This document shows positions 9,063-19,424 of a stretch of 64,000 nt of DNA, piece after piece. A program made the position numbers and the translations under genes. The stretch's first letter is position 1, and each line of letters starts with the position of its first letter. Under the pieces are notes generated by a model that saw nothing but the letters and a program-made list of their open reading frames with translations, ran no database searches and had not been told where the DNA came from. The DNA is from Emiliania huxleyi CCMP1516. Its lineage: Eukaryota > Haptophyta > Isochrysidales > Noelaerhabdaceae. Where the stretch lies: contig NW_005198167.1 in assembly GCF_000372725.1 (NCBI RefSeq), positions 584,242-648,241 of the forward strand, given 5' to 3'.

Positions 9063-10643
9063 ATGAACGGGCTACGATGCGAGCAGCAGCCGTGCGGCCA
9101 GCCCTTGCGGTGCACGTTCCCAATGCGCCAACCCACGCTCGGCGCTATGAACCGGACGCTGCTCCTCACTCTCCCGTGCGTCCCGCCATCCGGCCCGCTC
9201 CTCCTCAGCTTCCACGGCCAGGGCGGCAACGCGAGCGGCTTTTCCGAGCAGCACGCGCCGCTCGTCTCGACGGCCGCCGCGCGAGGCTGGGTCGTCGCCT
9301 TTCCAGACGGGATGGCGGACGGGCACGACTCAGGGTGGAACGTCGGCACGAACGGCGACTCCTCCACGTGCCTGCCGAGGACCAACAACTCATACTGCCA
9401 CGCCTCCTGCAGCACCCTGCGGCGCTGCTCCCGCTGCGCATGGAGCACCTGCTTTGACGACGTGGCCTTCGCCACCCGGCTCGTCTCGTCGCTCGTCGCC
9501 GCACACGGCCTCGATGCGTCTCGCGTGTTCGCGCTCGGCGAGAGCAACGGTGGCATGCTCGTCCACCACCTGGCGCAGGCGTCGCCGGCCCTCCTCCTCG
9601 CGGCGGTGGTCGTGTTCGCACTACCCCTCCTCGGCCACCTCGTCGAGCCGGAGCTGCTCGCGTCGCCGGTCCGCCGTACCACCTACGTGCTGCAGCTGCA
9701 CGACCGCAACGACACCACCATCCCCTGGCAGGGCGGCCGCTCGTCGGACGGCGCGCCGAGCGAGATCGAGCCGAGATTCCCTGGCAAGATTGCCGGAGGT
9801 CAACACCGAGTGTCTGACCTCTCGAGGAAGCGCGCCTAGGCTGGGTGTACGAGCCGCTGCACCGCACCCTCGGCGTGTACGCGGCACTGCACGGTTGCGG
9901 CGAGGCGTGCTGCACCATCTCCACCACTACTCTCACCCCCTCCACCTCCATCTCCGCCACCCCCTCCCTCCCCCATCCCCTCCTCCTGGATACCCTCCGG
10001 CACCATCTCCCCTGCAACATCTACCCCCCCCCCCCCGTCCGTCTCCACCACCCCCATCTCCACCACCTCCCTCTCCGCCACCCCCATCCAGCCGCGGCCG
10101 GTCGAGCCTCGCCACGTCGACCGGGCGGCGAACATGGCCTGCGAGGAGCGGAGCAGCGGCCGCGGGTGCGGGTTGGGAGGTTGGGAGGGGGAGCGCTGGG
10201 AGCGCTGCAACGCGCGCGTGGTCGCGTGTATGTACGACGGCGCGGTGTCTTCGCACACACGGCAGCACGAGGCTGTCCGGGACACGTCCTTCCCACGCCC
10301 CACAGGCACGCACGGCAACTGGCCAGCGCAGCCCGCCACCGACCAGCTCGTCGTTGACTTCTTGGAGAGCGCGGCGCGCGCCGGTCGCAGCACTCTCCCT
10401 GCGCCGCTTGAGGACGCGGCGAGCGGCGGCGCGCGGCGCTGGCCGCTGGCCCCAATCCAACCCAAGGGCGGCGGCGAGGCTCGGGCGGCGGCGGTGGGCC
10501 GGCTGCCGCTGGTGGCCGGGCGCGCCTTGCCGCCGCTGGTGGATGCAAAGGCACCGTCCCTCTCTTCGCAACTCGACGTTGCCGACCGGCGGGAAAGAAT
10601 CGCGAGATTGCCCGAGGCTGTAGGTGCTGCCTCCTTTGGTTAA
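9063..10643 (+). CDS. Secreted-type esterase of the PHB-depolymerase/feruloyl esterase (LpqC) family, spliced
   Basis: An alpha/beta-hydrolase fold serine esterase. Exon 1 carries LLLSFHGQGGNASGF (oxyanion-hole HGxGG-type loop), GWVVAFPDG, a Cys-rich lid loop (CLPRTNNSYCHASCSTLRRC), and the nucleophile elbow GESNGGM. The strand YVLQLHDRNDTTIPW carries the acid residue. A GC-AG intron (9751-9839) joins SSDG to WVYEPLHRTLG. A further GC-AG intron ends near 10310 and brings in THGNWPAQPATDQLVVDFL, whose His fits the catalytic GGHxWP position of the family. The exon limits between about 9905 and 10134 are uncertain because of a CT-rich tract. The natural end could be soon after VVDFLES or at 10643. 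Start choice is the first ATG; an internal MNRTLLL start is possible. An extracellular or vacuolar esterase is inferred from family and Cys content. Confidence 0.65.
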
Positions 10644-11645
10644 CGGAAAGCTGATGGCACCAAAGCCGATGTGGCCCCGCCGCTTCGCCGCCGCCTTTAG
10701 CAGCCCGCCTCGGGGCAAGAATACGACGGGTGCCTACTCGCTGCTCTACCCCGAGGCGGAGCGGATCGCACTCGCCGACGGCAGCAGAGATCACCTCTGC
10801 TCCGCGTTGCACCCCGGCACCGCGTGCACGCAGCTCACCACCGGCGGGGTTCGCTACCTCGATTTCCCGCGGCTGGGCCGCTGCTGCAAGTGCTGCTCCT
10901 ATGCGTCTGGCTCGCACCCGTAGAAGCGGAGTACAGATCTTTGTGCTCCAACTACCGCTCGAGAGGACACGCATTCCGCTGTATTCCGCTGTTGCTCACG
11001 TCCCTCGCATTCATGCGCTGCTCCGACTCGACCGTATTCACGCCCTGATCGTGGCGTATTCATATTGCAGGCTCGTACCGCTGCGGCGGCCCGCTCGGGC
11101 CTCAGTGGCTCGACAATGCCACCGGCACCGGCCCTAGATGCGGAAACGGACCCCAGAACGTCCGCGTAGCACGTCGGGAGAAGACACGGGTCGGTGGCTA
11201 TCGCACCCCCCTGACTTTGTATTCGCATCGCACAGGTGAGCACGGCCCGCCTGGGTGTGGTCAGCGACCCGCTCTGAGCGGCGTCTCCTCACGCTCGCAG
11301 CTGCGACTAGGCAACCTCGTCTACATGGGCGTCGCCGCGACGCCGCATGGCCAGTGCGACAAGTGGGACGCACAGGGGCTCCGCGGCCACCACAACTATT
11401 ACTACCAATTTACCGACCGGGGCACGCCGTGCGAGGTGGACGGCCTCAACTACTTGCGCACGCCCTCCCAACCCGCGGACGATTTGTATGTATTCGACCC
11501 CGCGAGTTACAGCACCGAGGTGGCGCTGTCCGATTTTGAAGTGCCCTCGCGTTGTGCCGGCGCTGGCGCTTGCAGGGCGAGTGTGTGCGACGACGACACC
11601 CGGCACCCACGCAACATCAACGAGAGAGTAGTCTCCCATGAATAG
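10623..11645 (+). CDS. Ependymin-like Cys-rich secreted protein, spliced, with an introner
   Basis: The first recognised exon begins after an acceptor (CTGTAG, 10622) and reads MWPRRFAAAFSSP ... LYPEAERIALADGSRDHLC ... RYLDFPRLGRCCKCC. This has the WP-x-F start and CCxCC cluster of ependymin-like proteins from protists. An introner intron (10910-11070, GC-AG) joins YASG to SYRCGGPLGPQWLDNATG. A later exon from about 11300 reads VYMGVAATPHGQCDKWDAQG, YYYQFTDRGTPCEVDG, LNYLRTPSQPADDLYVFDP and FEVPSRC, the family's C-terminal half, stopping at 11645. Ependymins are secreted Ca-binding or lipid-binding folds; the function here is unknown. The 5' exon with a signal peptide is not identified. Because the upstream esterase tail runs almost to this exon, the two could be one fused gene. 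Confidence 0.6.
10910..11070 (+). mobile_element. Introner element, copy 1 (161-bp GC-AG intron)
   Basis: The whole intron is the element. The 8-bp target copy GCTCGCAC (10910-10917) begins the intron and supplies its GC donor. Next come CCG + TAGAAGCGGA, the family body with CGCTCGAGAGGACACGC, and the terminal TTGCAG acceptor. The following exon opens with the second target copy GCTCGTAC (11071-11078; 7 of 8 match). Splicing gives Ser-Gly-Ser-Tyr, uninterrupted relative to the protein family. Confidence 0.85.
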
Positions 11646-11898
11646 TCCAGCGGTGCGGCGCCTCAAAGATGGATACACGGGTATGTTCATAAGAGCTACA
11701 TATACTGAAACGCATCACGTGGGGAAAGAGGCATCGATTTAGCCGTTGGGCAACGACAAGATCCGAACTTGTCGCGCGCCGCGCCGACTTGGCCCATCGC
11801 GCGTCCTCGGCGAGAAGGGGATAACAACGCGACGGCTCATTGAGCGGTTTCCTCGCTGCTCATTGTCGCGTGCAAGCCCTTGACCAAGGTCCAGGCAC

Positions 11899-14268
11899 AT
11901 GCAAACTGGCGGCCGCTCTGGAGTCCAGAGCACGTATTCTTGCAGTGGCAGAGCCGCCGTCGCTGGATTCCCTAAATGGTGCGAAGTATACCCCAATGGT
12001 GGCATGCCAGAGATTCCGGAAGCGGGGCCCTACCCTGGGGATTGGAGGAAATGTCCCTTTGGCCATAACGACACCGGTAAAACATATGCGCTCGAGAGGA
12101 ATGATCTAGTCGCAGTTTACTTCAGAGTGCAGAATCGTGCTAGCCACGACATTTGCACCGCTCCTGACCCAAACAATGAAAATTGGGAGGGCAATTGCGA
12201 CAGGGTTGGTGTCAAAGCCAAAATCGAAAGAGGGGGCCGCCTTGATCTCAAGCTGGCTTGCGCGGACGAGGCGTGCAACTCGGACGAGAAACTGGGTCGA
12301 GTGTGGAGGATAATGGACTACGCACCTCCGTGGCAAAATGACTGCTGTGTCAACGGCACAATGCTGTCATCTTCAAACACGACAAGCATCCGCAGGTGGT
12401 CGTGTGTCTCTCATCCGGAAAAGGACTGCACTGCCTACGAAAAGGGCACGACTGGGCTCCGCTTGACCTTTGGGGCAGGACTGGCACCTTCAGGCTGGGT
12501 CAAGAATCTCACGCACAACGGTACGCTCAATGACCCAGCACCGGCTACTGACGAGGAGGAATGCCGGTCAGGGTCGACATACGGATGTCCACGGCTCCTT
12601 GCGACGAAAGACATCTCTTTCGATGCGGAGGAATCGCTGTCGTTCGGGACAATCTACCTCGTCGCCGGGCCTGAATTTCCTGCTGTTGGGGACGGCAAGG
12701 TCGTGATACAGGCTAAAAACAGCTTTCAGAGCATGGTGACCGACGACCCACAGTGTACGGAGCCGGCCGTCGGCGACGGGTCGGGGACGGCGAGCGTCAA
12801 GTTCATTATGCCGCCCCCGCCGTCGCTGCCGCCTTCACCGCCGTCGCCTCCACCGCCGTCGCCGCCTCTGCCGTCGCCGCCACCGCCATCGCCTCCGCCG
12901 CCCACGCCTCCGCCGCCGTCGCCTCCGCCGCCGTCGCCTCCGCCACCGTCTCCCTCCCCACCGCCGCCGTCGCCGCCACCGCCGTCCCAACCACCGCCCT
13001 CGCCGCCGCCACCGTCGCCGCCGCCACCGTCTCCCTCCCCACCGCCGCCGTCGCCGCCACCGCCGTCCCAACCACCGCCCTCGCCGCCGCCACCGTCGCC
13101 GCCGCCGCCCTCCCCACCACCGCCGTCCCCGGTACCGCCGTCCCCGCCACCGCCGTCGCCTCCTCCGCCGTCGCCGCAGCCACCGACCTACCTAACCTAC
13201 CCTCCCCAAACACCCCCGCCGCCCTCGCCCCCGCCGCCCTCGCCGCCACCTCCGACCCCGCCTCCGCCGACCCCGCCGCCGCCCTCCCCGCCACCACCAT
13301 CTCCGCTGCCTTATCCGCCGCCCACTCCCTCCCCCTCGCCGCCGCACCTGCCCGCCGCTCTCATCGAAAAGGACCCGCACCTTCACTTTGCGCACGGCGG
13401 TCGCGCGGACTTCCGCGGCCGGCACGGCGTCTACTACTCGTTCTTCTCTGCGCCGGGCCTCGCCGTCAACCTCAAGATGGAGAATGCCACTTTCCCGCTG
13501 CGACGTGGTGTGGCAAGCGGGGGCGGCGTGGCCAGCGGCGGCGGCACAACGCTCATCGTCGACGGCACCTTCATCACCGAGGTGCACCTGGTCGCTCTGG
13601 TTGGCCGCGGAGGCGGGGACGACGCTGCAGGTATGGGCGCAGGCGCCTCAGCGCCCCGGCGAAAGTGGCTGAACGTCTCATACTGGACGGCGGAGCTGAA
13701 CGAAAACAACTGGGGGTGGAAGATAATCACGGGCTTCTGCGGCGGCAGGGTCTTCAAGATTGGCAAAGGCGGGCGAAAGGTGTGCGAGGACGTGACGATC
13801 GGGGTGCGAATGATGACGGGCACGATCTCGTGTGCCGACTGGACCGTCACTGTGCTGGGATCCCCCACTCACGCGACGAGCGGCCCGGCTCATCGAGCGG
13901 ATGTCGGCCTTAGCGCGAGCGGCGATTACACGTCACGCAGCCTGCCACATGGCATCTTCGGCCAGTCCTTCTCTTCGCCAGGACCGCGCGACGGCAAGCG
14001 GGATGAGTACCCGAGCAATGGGCCGCTCTATAACGAGCGCAACGGGCCCTTCTTGACGAGCGCCTTTGCTGAGGGCGCGATCGAGGGCAAGGCCGCAGAC
14101 TACGAGCTGCCGAGCGCCTTCGCCACGCGCTTTGCCTTCTCGCGGTTCGGAGAGTCGCTGCTGCCCCCGTCCGCAAACGCCGCCGACGGCGAAGCGCTAC
14201 ATGATGACTCGTCGGGCAATGCTGTCCTAGAAGCAGCCGTCGGGGAGCTGGAGGAACCCGGGAGATGA
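11899..14268 (+). CDS. Pherophorin-like matrix protein: Cys-rich head, about 180-residue SPPPP rod, root-cap/vWD-like tail
   Basis: A 789-codon single-exon frame; the true start may lie in an upstream exon, as no signal peptide is visible at the first Met. Residues 1-310 form a Cys- and Asn-rich extracellular head with several NxT/S sites. From about 12810 to 13345 the protein is almost pure (SPPPP)n, the hydroxyproline-rich rod of pherophorin/extensin-type algal wall proteins. The tail starts DPHLHFAHGGRADFRG and contains VDGTFITEVHLVA, KWLNVSYWTAELNENNW and LPHGIFGQSF, an order seen in root-cap and vWD-type domains (DPHFxxxxGxxxDFRG ... GILGQT). The rod is built of CCGCCGTCGCCT-like codons and is unstable DNA. 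A degraded relative of the last about 100 residues lies inverted at 18200-18496. Role: extracellular matrix, inferred. Confidence 0.75.
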   Translation: MQTGGRSGVQSTYSCSGRAAVAGFPKWCEVYPNGGMPEIPEAGPYPGDWRKCPFGHNDTGKTYALERNDLVAVYFRVQNRASHDICTAPDPNNENWEGNCDRVGVKAKIERGGRLDLKLACADEACNSDEKLGRVWRIMDYAPPWQNDCCVNGTMLSSSNTTSIRRWSCVSHPEKDCTAYEKGTTGLRLTFGAGLAPSGWVKNLTHNGTLNDPAPATDEEECRSGSTYGCPRLLATKDISFDAEESLSFGTIYLVAGPEFPAVGDGKVVIQAKNSFQSMVTDDPQCTEPAVGDGSGTASVKFIMPPPPSLPPSPPSPPPPSPPLPSPPPPSPPPPTPPPPSPPPPSPPPPSPSPPPPSPPPPSQPPPSPPPPSPPPPSPSPPPPSPPPPSQPPPSPPPPSPPPPSPPPPSPVPPSPPPPSPPPPSPQPPTYLTYPPQTPPPPSPPPPSPPPPTPPPPTPPPPSPPPPSPLPYPPPTPSPSPPHLPAALIEKDPHLHFAHGGRADFRGRHGVYYSFFSAPGLAVNLKMENATFPLRRGVASGGGVASGGGTTLIVDGTFITEVHLVALVGRGGGDDAAGMGAGASAPRRKWLNVSYWTAELNENNWGWKIITGFCGGRVFKIGKGGRKVCEDVTIGVRMMTGTISCADWTVTVLGSPTHATSGPAHRADVGLSASGDYTSRSLPHGIFGQSFSSPGPRDGKRDEYPSNGPLYNERNGPFLTSAFAEGAIEGKAADYELPSAFATRFAFSRFGESLLPPSANAADGEALHDDSSGNAVLEAAVGELEEPGR
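12810..13345 (+). repeat. SPPPP-coding low-complexity tract
   Basis: Near-perfect repeats of CCGCC(G/A)TCGCC encode the Pro/Ser rod. Internal duplications of about 70 bp are visible (12950-13020 against 13020-13090). Confidence 0.8.
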
Positions 14269-14388
14269 AGACCGCCCGCCCCCTCGCTTTCGCTACGAGC
14301 ACCTAGGTAGGGCTGGATTTTGGCTCAGTCAGTCAGGGTCAGCTTGTGTACGTAATGTCGTAAAGTAACATGAACTCACGCGCGCGTC

Positions 14389-15293
14389 GCTGATGTCTCT
14401 GGGGTGGCGCGGGGCCCCCCGGAGGCACCGTGCGCCGCGCAGCAGTGCGGAAACGGGGCTCCGGCTCCACTAGTCTCCACTAGCACCGACTTCCCGAATG
14501 ATTACGGTTGATTAGAGGGCAGATTTGGAGAGATCTCGAGGAGTACATACAGATAGACCCTCCAAAGAAAACTCCGACCTGATCGGTCGTACTGACCGCC
14601 GACAGATCACTCCAGACAGCAGACAGGCCGACGTCTGCACGCGGCCGGCCGGGCGAGAGGCTTGACACGATCCGACCCTGCGACCCTGACGCTGCTGCTC
14701 TAGCTATCAGACATGCACTGCTGACTGCTGCCACAATGTGCGACCTGTGCTGGCCCACTTGGCGGCCTTCCCGGTCAGTGGTGAGGCGCAGTTCAGAGCT
14801 GTCGATGGCGCGATGCCGCACTGGTCCCACATTGGTGACACGAGACCACCAAGTTTGCCGGTCCAAGAGAGAGGCACCGGCGCTGTCCTGAGAAGGTGCG
14901 TGGTCCCTCGTGACTGCCCATGCGCGCGAGGCTGCGTAGGCATAGCCTCGAGAGTGCCAGCAGCCAATCCGAGGCGACGCGCATTGCGCCAGAAGCGTGC
15001 ACACGATGGAAGGACACCTTCCTACTGGCCGTAGGATCAGGTCGTCACTGAATGCTTGATACTAAGGCCGCGAGCTATGCAGGTGATCAATTGTGCATCA
15101 TGGCACGGTCAGCAGCGCCGACAGGCTGTCGCAAGGCGTGATAGCATGGCCGCAAGTTCGCCGATCCCATGAAAAACAAGTAAAAACTGGCGAAAAAATC
15201 GAAAATATCGGCGCCTGCGGCAGGCCATGGGACCCCATCTCCCCCCCGCATGGACACCCTCTGGGGCCCCCGCGCCGGCCCAGAGGCTGATGT
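14389..15293. mobile_element. 889-bp non-autonomous DNA transposon with TIRs and a perfect 8-bp TSD, copy 1
   Basis: The element is 14397-15285. It starts CTCTGGGGTGGCGCGGGGCC, and its other end read in reverse complement is CTCTGGGCCGGCGCGGGGGC, a TIR pair. The 8-bp GCTGATGT flanks it exactly (14389-14396, 15286-15293), indicating hAT-like integration. A near-identical copy (about 95%) lies inverted at 36592-37510. Both keep a shared open frame of about 146 codons (MCTLLAQCASPRIGCW...), but its composition and lack of family resemblance suggest chance conservation through recency rather than a gene. Confidence 0.85.
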
Positions 15294-15457
15294 CCGTGTG
15301 CGTGCAATCTCTCGGCTGCCGTCTCCAACTCGTTAGCGGCTAGGAATTCGCAGGCCTTGTTATTGAGAAGATTGAAAGTTGTGTGGTCTTGAAAGAATTC
15401 TTTTGTCTCTAGAAAGAAAGAAACGCGAGCCTCTCAGCTCAAGCGTGCGCGCCGAGA

Positions 15458-17439
15458 ATGCCATCCCGCTCTTCCTCGTCGTCCACGCTCGTCCCTGGGT
15501 GGCTCGCCGGCACTTTTGCCGGCGGGCTGCTCGTGCACTGCTGCTTCATCCCGCTCTGGGTCGGCTGTATCGTCCCGCCGTTCCTGGCCGTCTACCTCCT
15601 CTTCTGCGGTGGCCTGCGCATGCTAGCCGGCCTCGCACTCATTGGGCTGATCGTCTATCTCGACTTCGGCATCACGGTGCGTTGGAGGCCGTGGTTTATG
15701 CGGCTGATCTACGAGCTCAACATGACTCGCTACTACTCCCGCTGCGAGCTGCGCGGCGCCCTCGACGCCGTGAAAACGGAGCGGAACCTCTTCATGTTCC
15801 ACCCTCACGGCATCCTCTCGGTCGGCTTCGTGTGCAACGGCGTGTGGAATCGGGCATTCAACGACCTGGCCTCGCCGCCGGCGCAGCAGAAGGCGATCCT
15901 CGCGGCGAGGATGGGCGACCCTCCCGGCGCACCGTGGCGGGGTACCGCCTTCATGATAGCTCAAAACCTGCGCGAGTGGTCGGGATTCTTCAAGGCGCAG
16001 AGTAGGTAGTAGACGCAGACTCTCGGCCTAACCTCACGCCCAGCGTCTTTGGCCCCCTCTCGCTGCGCACTGTGCCACCACGGCTCCAGCTGCTGTAGCC
16101 CGCGAAGCACGGCCGCCGCGCCGACCTCCTATCAGCACGCTGTGCTCGCTGACCTTCCCACCACGCGGCCGCCGCCGGGGCCGGCCTTGGTCGCTGCTGC
16201 CGGTGCTGCCGCGCCCTCTGGCTTCGCCACCTTCCCTTCGGTGCTACGCCGAGCCTCGCTGCGCCACTCCTTCGCTGCTCTCAGCGACGACCCACATCGC
16301 CGCCGCCGCCGCCTCGGCAGAACCGGCCCCGCCGCCTCGGCAGCAACCCTTTCACCCCCCACCCCCACCCCCACCCACCAGGTGCTCTGTGACGTCTCTG
16401 GCCGGCTCGAGTCCGCGACGCGGCAGAACCTGACGCGCCGGATGGCAGAGGGGCGCAACGTGGGCATCATCCCGGGCGGCTTCGAGGACGCGACGCTCCA
16501 CGTGCAGGGGCGCGAGCGCACCGCCATGTCTGACCGGAAGGGCTTGATCAAGTGCGAGTAGCCGAGATTGCCCGGGAGCCCTCGCCATGTCTGGCCGCAT
16601 GTCTGACCGGAAGGGCTTGACCGAGTGTGCTTCCGCGGCCGTCGCCGCAACAACGCCCCACAGTAGGGGTCCTGCTGGTCGGCCCTGCCCCTGAGCTTGG
16701 AGACTCGGCCCGTAGGTACGCGCTGCAGCACGGGTACGCCCTCACGCCCATCTACACCTTTGGCGAGTCGGAGACGTACGCCACGTTCCCGTACCTGCTC
16801 AAGCCCCGCCTCTGGCGCCGCGCCTCGACCAGCCCTCTCCCCCCGGCGAGGCCTCGTGTGCGCGGGCTCCGACGCGCCTCGCTCCTCTCCTAGGCTCAAC
16901 CGGTTCGGCATCCCCGCGGTCGCGTTCTTTGGCGCGCCGTGGATGCCCCTCTTCCCGAGGTGGCAGATCGCCGCCTCCCATCTCTCAGCCCGCACCGTCG
17001 CCTCCCATCTCTGCTACCACCACTGTGCTGCATCGGCCGCCGCCGACCCACGCCCGCCACGCACACCCGGCCCCTTTTGCGATCGCCCGCTGCGCGCAGC
17101 GCCCGCTGGGAACAGCGCTCGCCGCGTCCCGCCATCAGGCGAAACGTGCCGATCGCGTCGTGCATCGGGCCGCCGCTGCAGCTCCCAAAGCTCGAGAAGC
17201 CGACTCCAGAGGAGGTGGAGCGCCGGCCACCGCTCCTCTGCAGCTCCTTTGCGGCGTGCCTCCTCGAATCCCCCCCTCCCGCCACCTTTCCCGCCCGCCC
17301 ACCACACGCCACACCCTAGTCCCGCCCGTCTCTGCAGGTGAGCAAATGGCACGCCGCTTACCTCGACGCGCTCCAGGCCCTCTTCGACAAGCACAAGGGC
17401 GAGTGCGGCAAGCCCGACGCCAAGCTGGAGATCTGGTGA
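15458..17439 (+). CDS. DGAT2: Diacylglycerol O-acyltransferase type 2 (DGAT2), spliced
   Basis: DGAT2 esterifies diacylglycerol with acyl-CoA to make triacylglycerol at the ER. Exon 1 has two or three hydrophobic segments (AGTFAGGLLVHCCFIPLWVG onward) and the family hallmark FMFHPHGILSVGF. Later exons give GRNVGIIPGGFEDATL (the PGGFxE/D motif), ALQHGYALTPIYTFGESETY, and NRFGIPAVAFFGAPWMPLFP. The last is VSKWHAAYLDALQALFDKHK, ending LEIW then TGA (17437-17439). Splice sites deduced from the family: ATCAA|gt ... tag|GTACGCG (about 16552-16712), CTCTG|gc ... tag|GCTCAAC (GC-AG, about 16815-16893), CCGAG|gt ... cag|GCGAAAC, and GAGGAG|gt ... cag|GTGAGC. The region 16000-16380 between HPHG and PGGF exons is only partly resolved. 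Lipid-storing microalgae carry several DGAT2 genes; this is one. Confidence 0.85.
16526..16622 (+). repeat. Local duplication around a DGAT2 donor site
   Basis: TGTCTGACCGGAAGGGCTTG occurs at about 16528 in the exon and again at about 16601 in the intron that follows it, so the exon end and its donor were duplicated. Confidence 0.6.
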
Positions 17440-17654
17440 ACTGCGCGGACGCGCCCGTGCGGCACGGCAGCAGCTCGCAGACCTAGTACTCTCCACCGCT
17501 CACCAAAGAGACACGATCATGCTACAGCTCGGTGCGGTCAGGCCATGGGTCAGGCCGCCCCGTTGTGGGTGTGTGATCGTTGCGTGGGTGTGTGATCATC
17601 ACACATCAGGTCATCAGCCGGGGCACACGATAAGTTTGTGGTACACAAGTTTGT

Positions 17655-18062
17655 GGTGTGTGCTCACACTGGTGACACTACTCTGATGTAAAATGTAATC
17701 AAGAACGCGGAGGCGGGAGGGAGTCTGTGGGCTGTGTGGGAGAAACACCGCAGCGGTCTCCACACTCCAGGCTCGCACGTTGGCCGTTGCGCACGAGCGT
17801 ATATGGGCCTCGCGATGTCTCAAATATTAGGGGTTTTGACTCCTACCGGCTCCTGACGCTATCCCTGGCAGCTCTAATGACCAGGATCAGTAGTGTTGTG
17901 ATAGAGGCTGCTCATACTAGCGCAGGAGCTGCCACACTCGCCCGGACCGTCCCCTTCTGGGGCCTGTTCCGCAGTGCGCACCGCAGCCCGCGAGACCGAG
18001 AGCCCCGAAAACGGGGCCGTGCCGCGGGTGCATACTGCCGAGTGCCACAAACACTGCGCCGC
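17655..18062 (+). repeat. Direct repeat E, copy 1 (about 400 bp)
   Basis: It runs from GCTCACACTGGTGACACTAC to ACAAACACTGCGCCG. Copy 2 at 18508-18888 is over 90% identical apart from small indels. The two enclose a minus-strand pherophorin-like fragment. Confidence 0.8.
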
Positions 18063-18199
18063 GACTGTTCACTGTTCACACACAGTCTCGTGCGGTAACC
18101 GGTATGGGTATCCGAAAGAACCCTCCCCGCACCGCACCGCGCGCCCAGGCGGCGGGAAGATCGACACTCTCAGCCACTATCGCAGAGAATTTTGTGACT

Positions 18200-18496
18200 T
18201 CAGTTGTCCTTCTCCTCCACAGATGAGGCGTCGACCGGCACGACCAGCTCCGGCTGCGGCGCCTCCGCCTCCTTGCCGTCGTAGCGCGAAAACGTGAAGG
18301 CGGTGGAGTAAGGCCCAGCCAACTCGTAGTTGGAAACGCTGCCCTCGATGGCCCCTTCCGCCTGCGCCGAGGTCTTGAACGAACCGGCGATGGGGTAGAG
18401 ATCCTTCTTGCCGTGGCGCGGCGCCGCCGACGAGAAGGACTGGCCGACGAGACCGTGGGGCAGGGAGCGGGCGGCAGCGTCACCCCGTGCGCTCAC
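18200..18496 (-). pseudogene. Fragment related to the C-terminus of the pherophorin-like protein
   Basis: Read on the minus strand it gives LPHGLVGQSFSSAAPRHGKK, AEGAIEGSVSNYELAGPYST and FTFSRYDGKEAEAP, parallel to the tail of the 11899-14268 protein (LPHGIFGQSFSS, AEGAIEGKAADYELPSAFAT). It covers about 95 residues of a roughly 800-residue protein and looks like a truncated paralogue or transduced piece rather than a working gene. Confidence 0.7.
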
Positions 18497-18507
18497 GCTG
18501 ACGTCAT

Positions 18508-18888
18508 GCTCACACTGGCGACACTACTCTGATCCCTGTGTGACTGTAAAATGTAATCAAGAACGCGGAGGCGGGAGGGAGTCTGTGGGCTGTGTGGGAG
18601 AAACACCGCAGCGGTCTCCAGGCTCGCGTTGCACGAGCGTATATGGGCCTCGCGATGTCTCAAATATGAGGGGTTTTGACTCCTACCGGCTCCTGACGCT
18701 ATCCCTGGCAGCTCTAATGACCAGGATCAGTAGTGTTGTGATAGAGGCTGCTCATACTAGCGCAGGAGCTGCCACACTCGCCCGGACCGTCCCCTTCTGG
18801 GGCCGGTTCCGCAGCCCGCGAGACCGAGAGCCCCGAAAACGGGGCCGTGCCGCGGGTGCCTACTGCCGAGTGCCACAAACACTGCGCC
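18508..18888 (+). repeat. Direct repeat E, copy 2
   Basis: Near-identical to 17655-18062, in the same orientation. It differs by a few short deletions and an insertion near the left edge. Confidence 0.8.
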
Positions 18889-18889
18889 G

Positions 18890-19424
18890 TCCCGCCATCA
18901 CCTACAGGCTGTCTTGTGTGATGGCTGGGATGTCCAAACGCCACCATCTTGGCTCTTGCGACCTCAAACCCGCGAGCTGTATGGGTGGTCCTGACGTCGA
19001 CAGACGCCCGATGACCACGGTGAAGCTGAGCCGGAACGAGTCGACAAGTCTCGTCTGAGCCCGTGGCGGTCGCCGACTGAGTCGCTGTGCACGGGCCGGT
19101 ACCTCAGGCGTCACCTCCGCAGCCTCAGGTCTCAAACTCCACCACCTCCGCCAGGACGCCTTCGGCGGTGGCAGATCGGCAGACCCCAACCGTGTCCGAG
19201 TCCCCGTGAAAGCTGAAACCCGCGGCCCTCTGCGGTGACCGGACGGTGACGCGTGGCCGTGGGAGGCCCCGCGCGCCACAGAAGGGCGCTTTTTATTGAC
19301 CTCCGTCCTAGCGGTGTCTATTCTTCAATTCTTGTGACATCCACATCCCGCGCCGTGTAGAGTGGCTATGCCAACCTATGGCTTATGAGCTATGACAGGG
19401 CGCGAAAGTACGGAGACAGTCAAC
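18890..19424. other. Intergenic spacer downstream of heme oxygenase
   Basis: I see no supported gene. A minus-strand open frame at 18902-19279 is Arg/Pro-rich and looks non-coding. Confidence 0.4.

Noticed and set aside
12081-12095. CGCTCGAGAGG in the pherophorin-like gene as an introner trace
   Set aside because: It lies within well-formed coding sequence (KTYALERNDLV) and the rest of the element is absent.
12753-13913. Long Ala/Thr/Val-rich frame overlapping the pherophorin-like gene, and minus-strand Arg/Trp frames
   Set aside because: Shadow frames of the SPPPP-coding tract. The chosen frame alone gives a known wall-protein layout with a structured head and tail.
14480-15004. 174-codon frame in the 889-bp transposon as a real gene
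   Set aside because: Although about 146 codons are shared with the second copy, the two DNAs are nearly identical throughout, including non-coding parts, and no protein family is resembled.
17655-18888. Direct repeats as a complete LTR retroelement
   Set aside because: No characteristic LTR ends, primer-binding site or target duplication was found and the inside is a host gene fragment. Only a miniature terminal-repeat origin remains possible.
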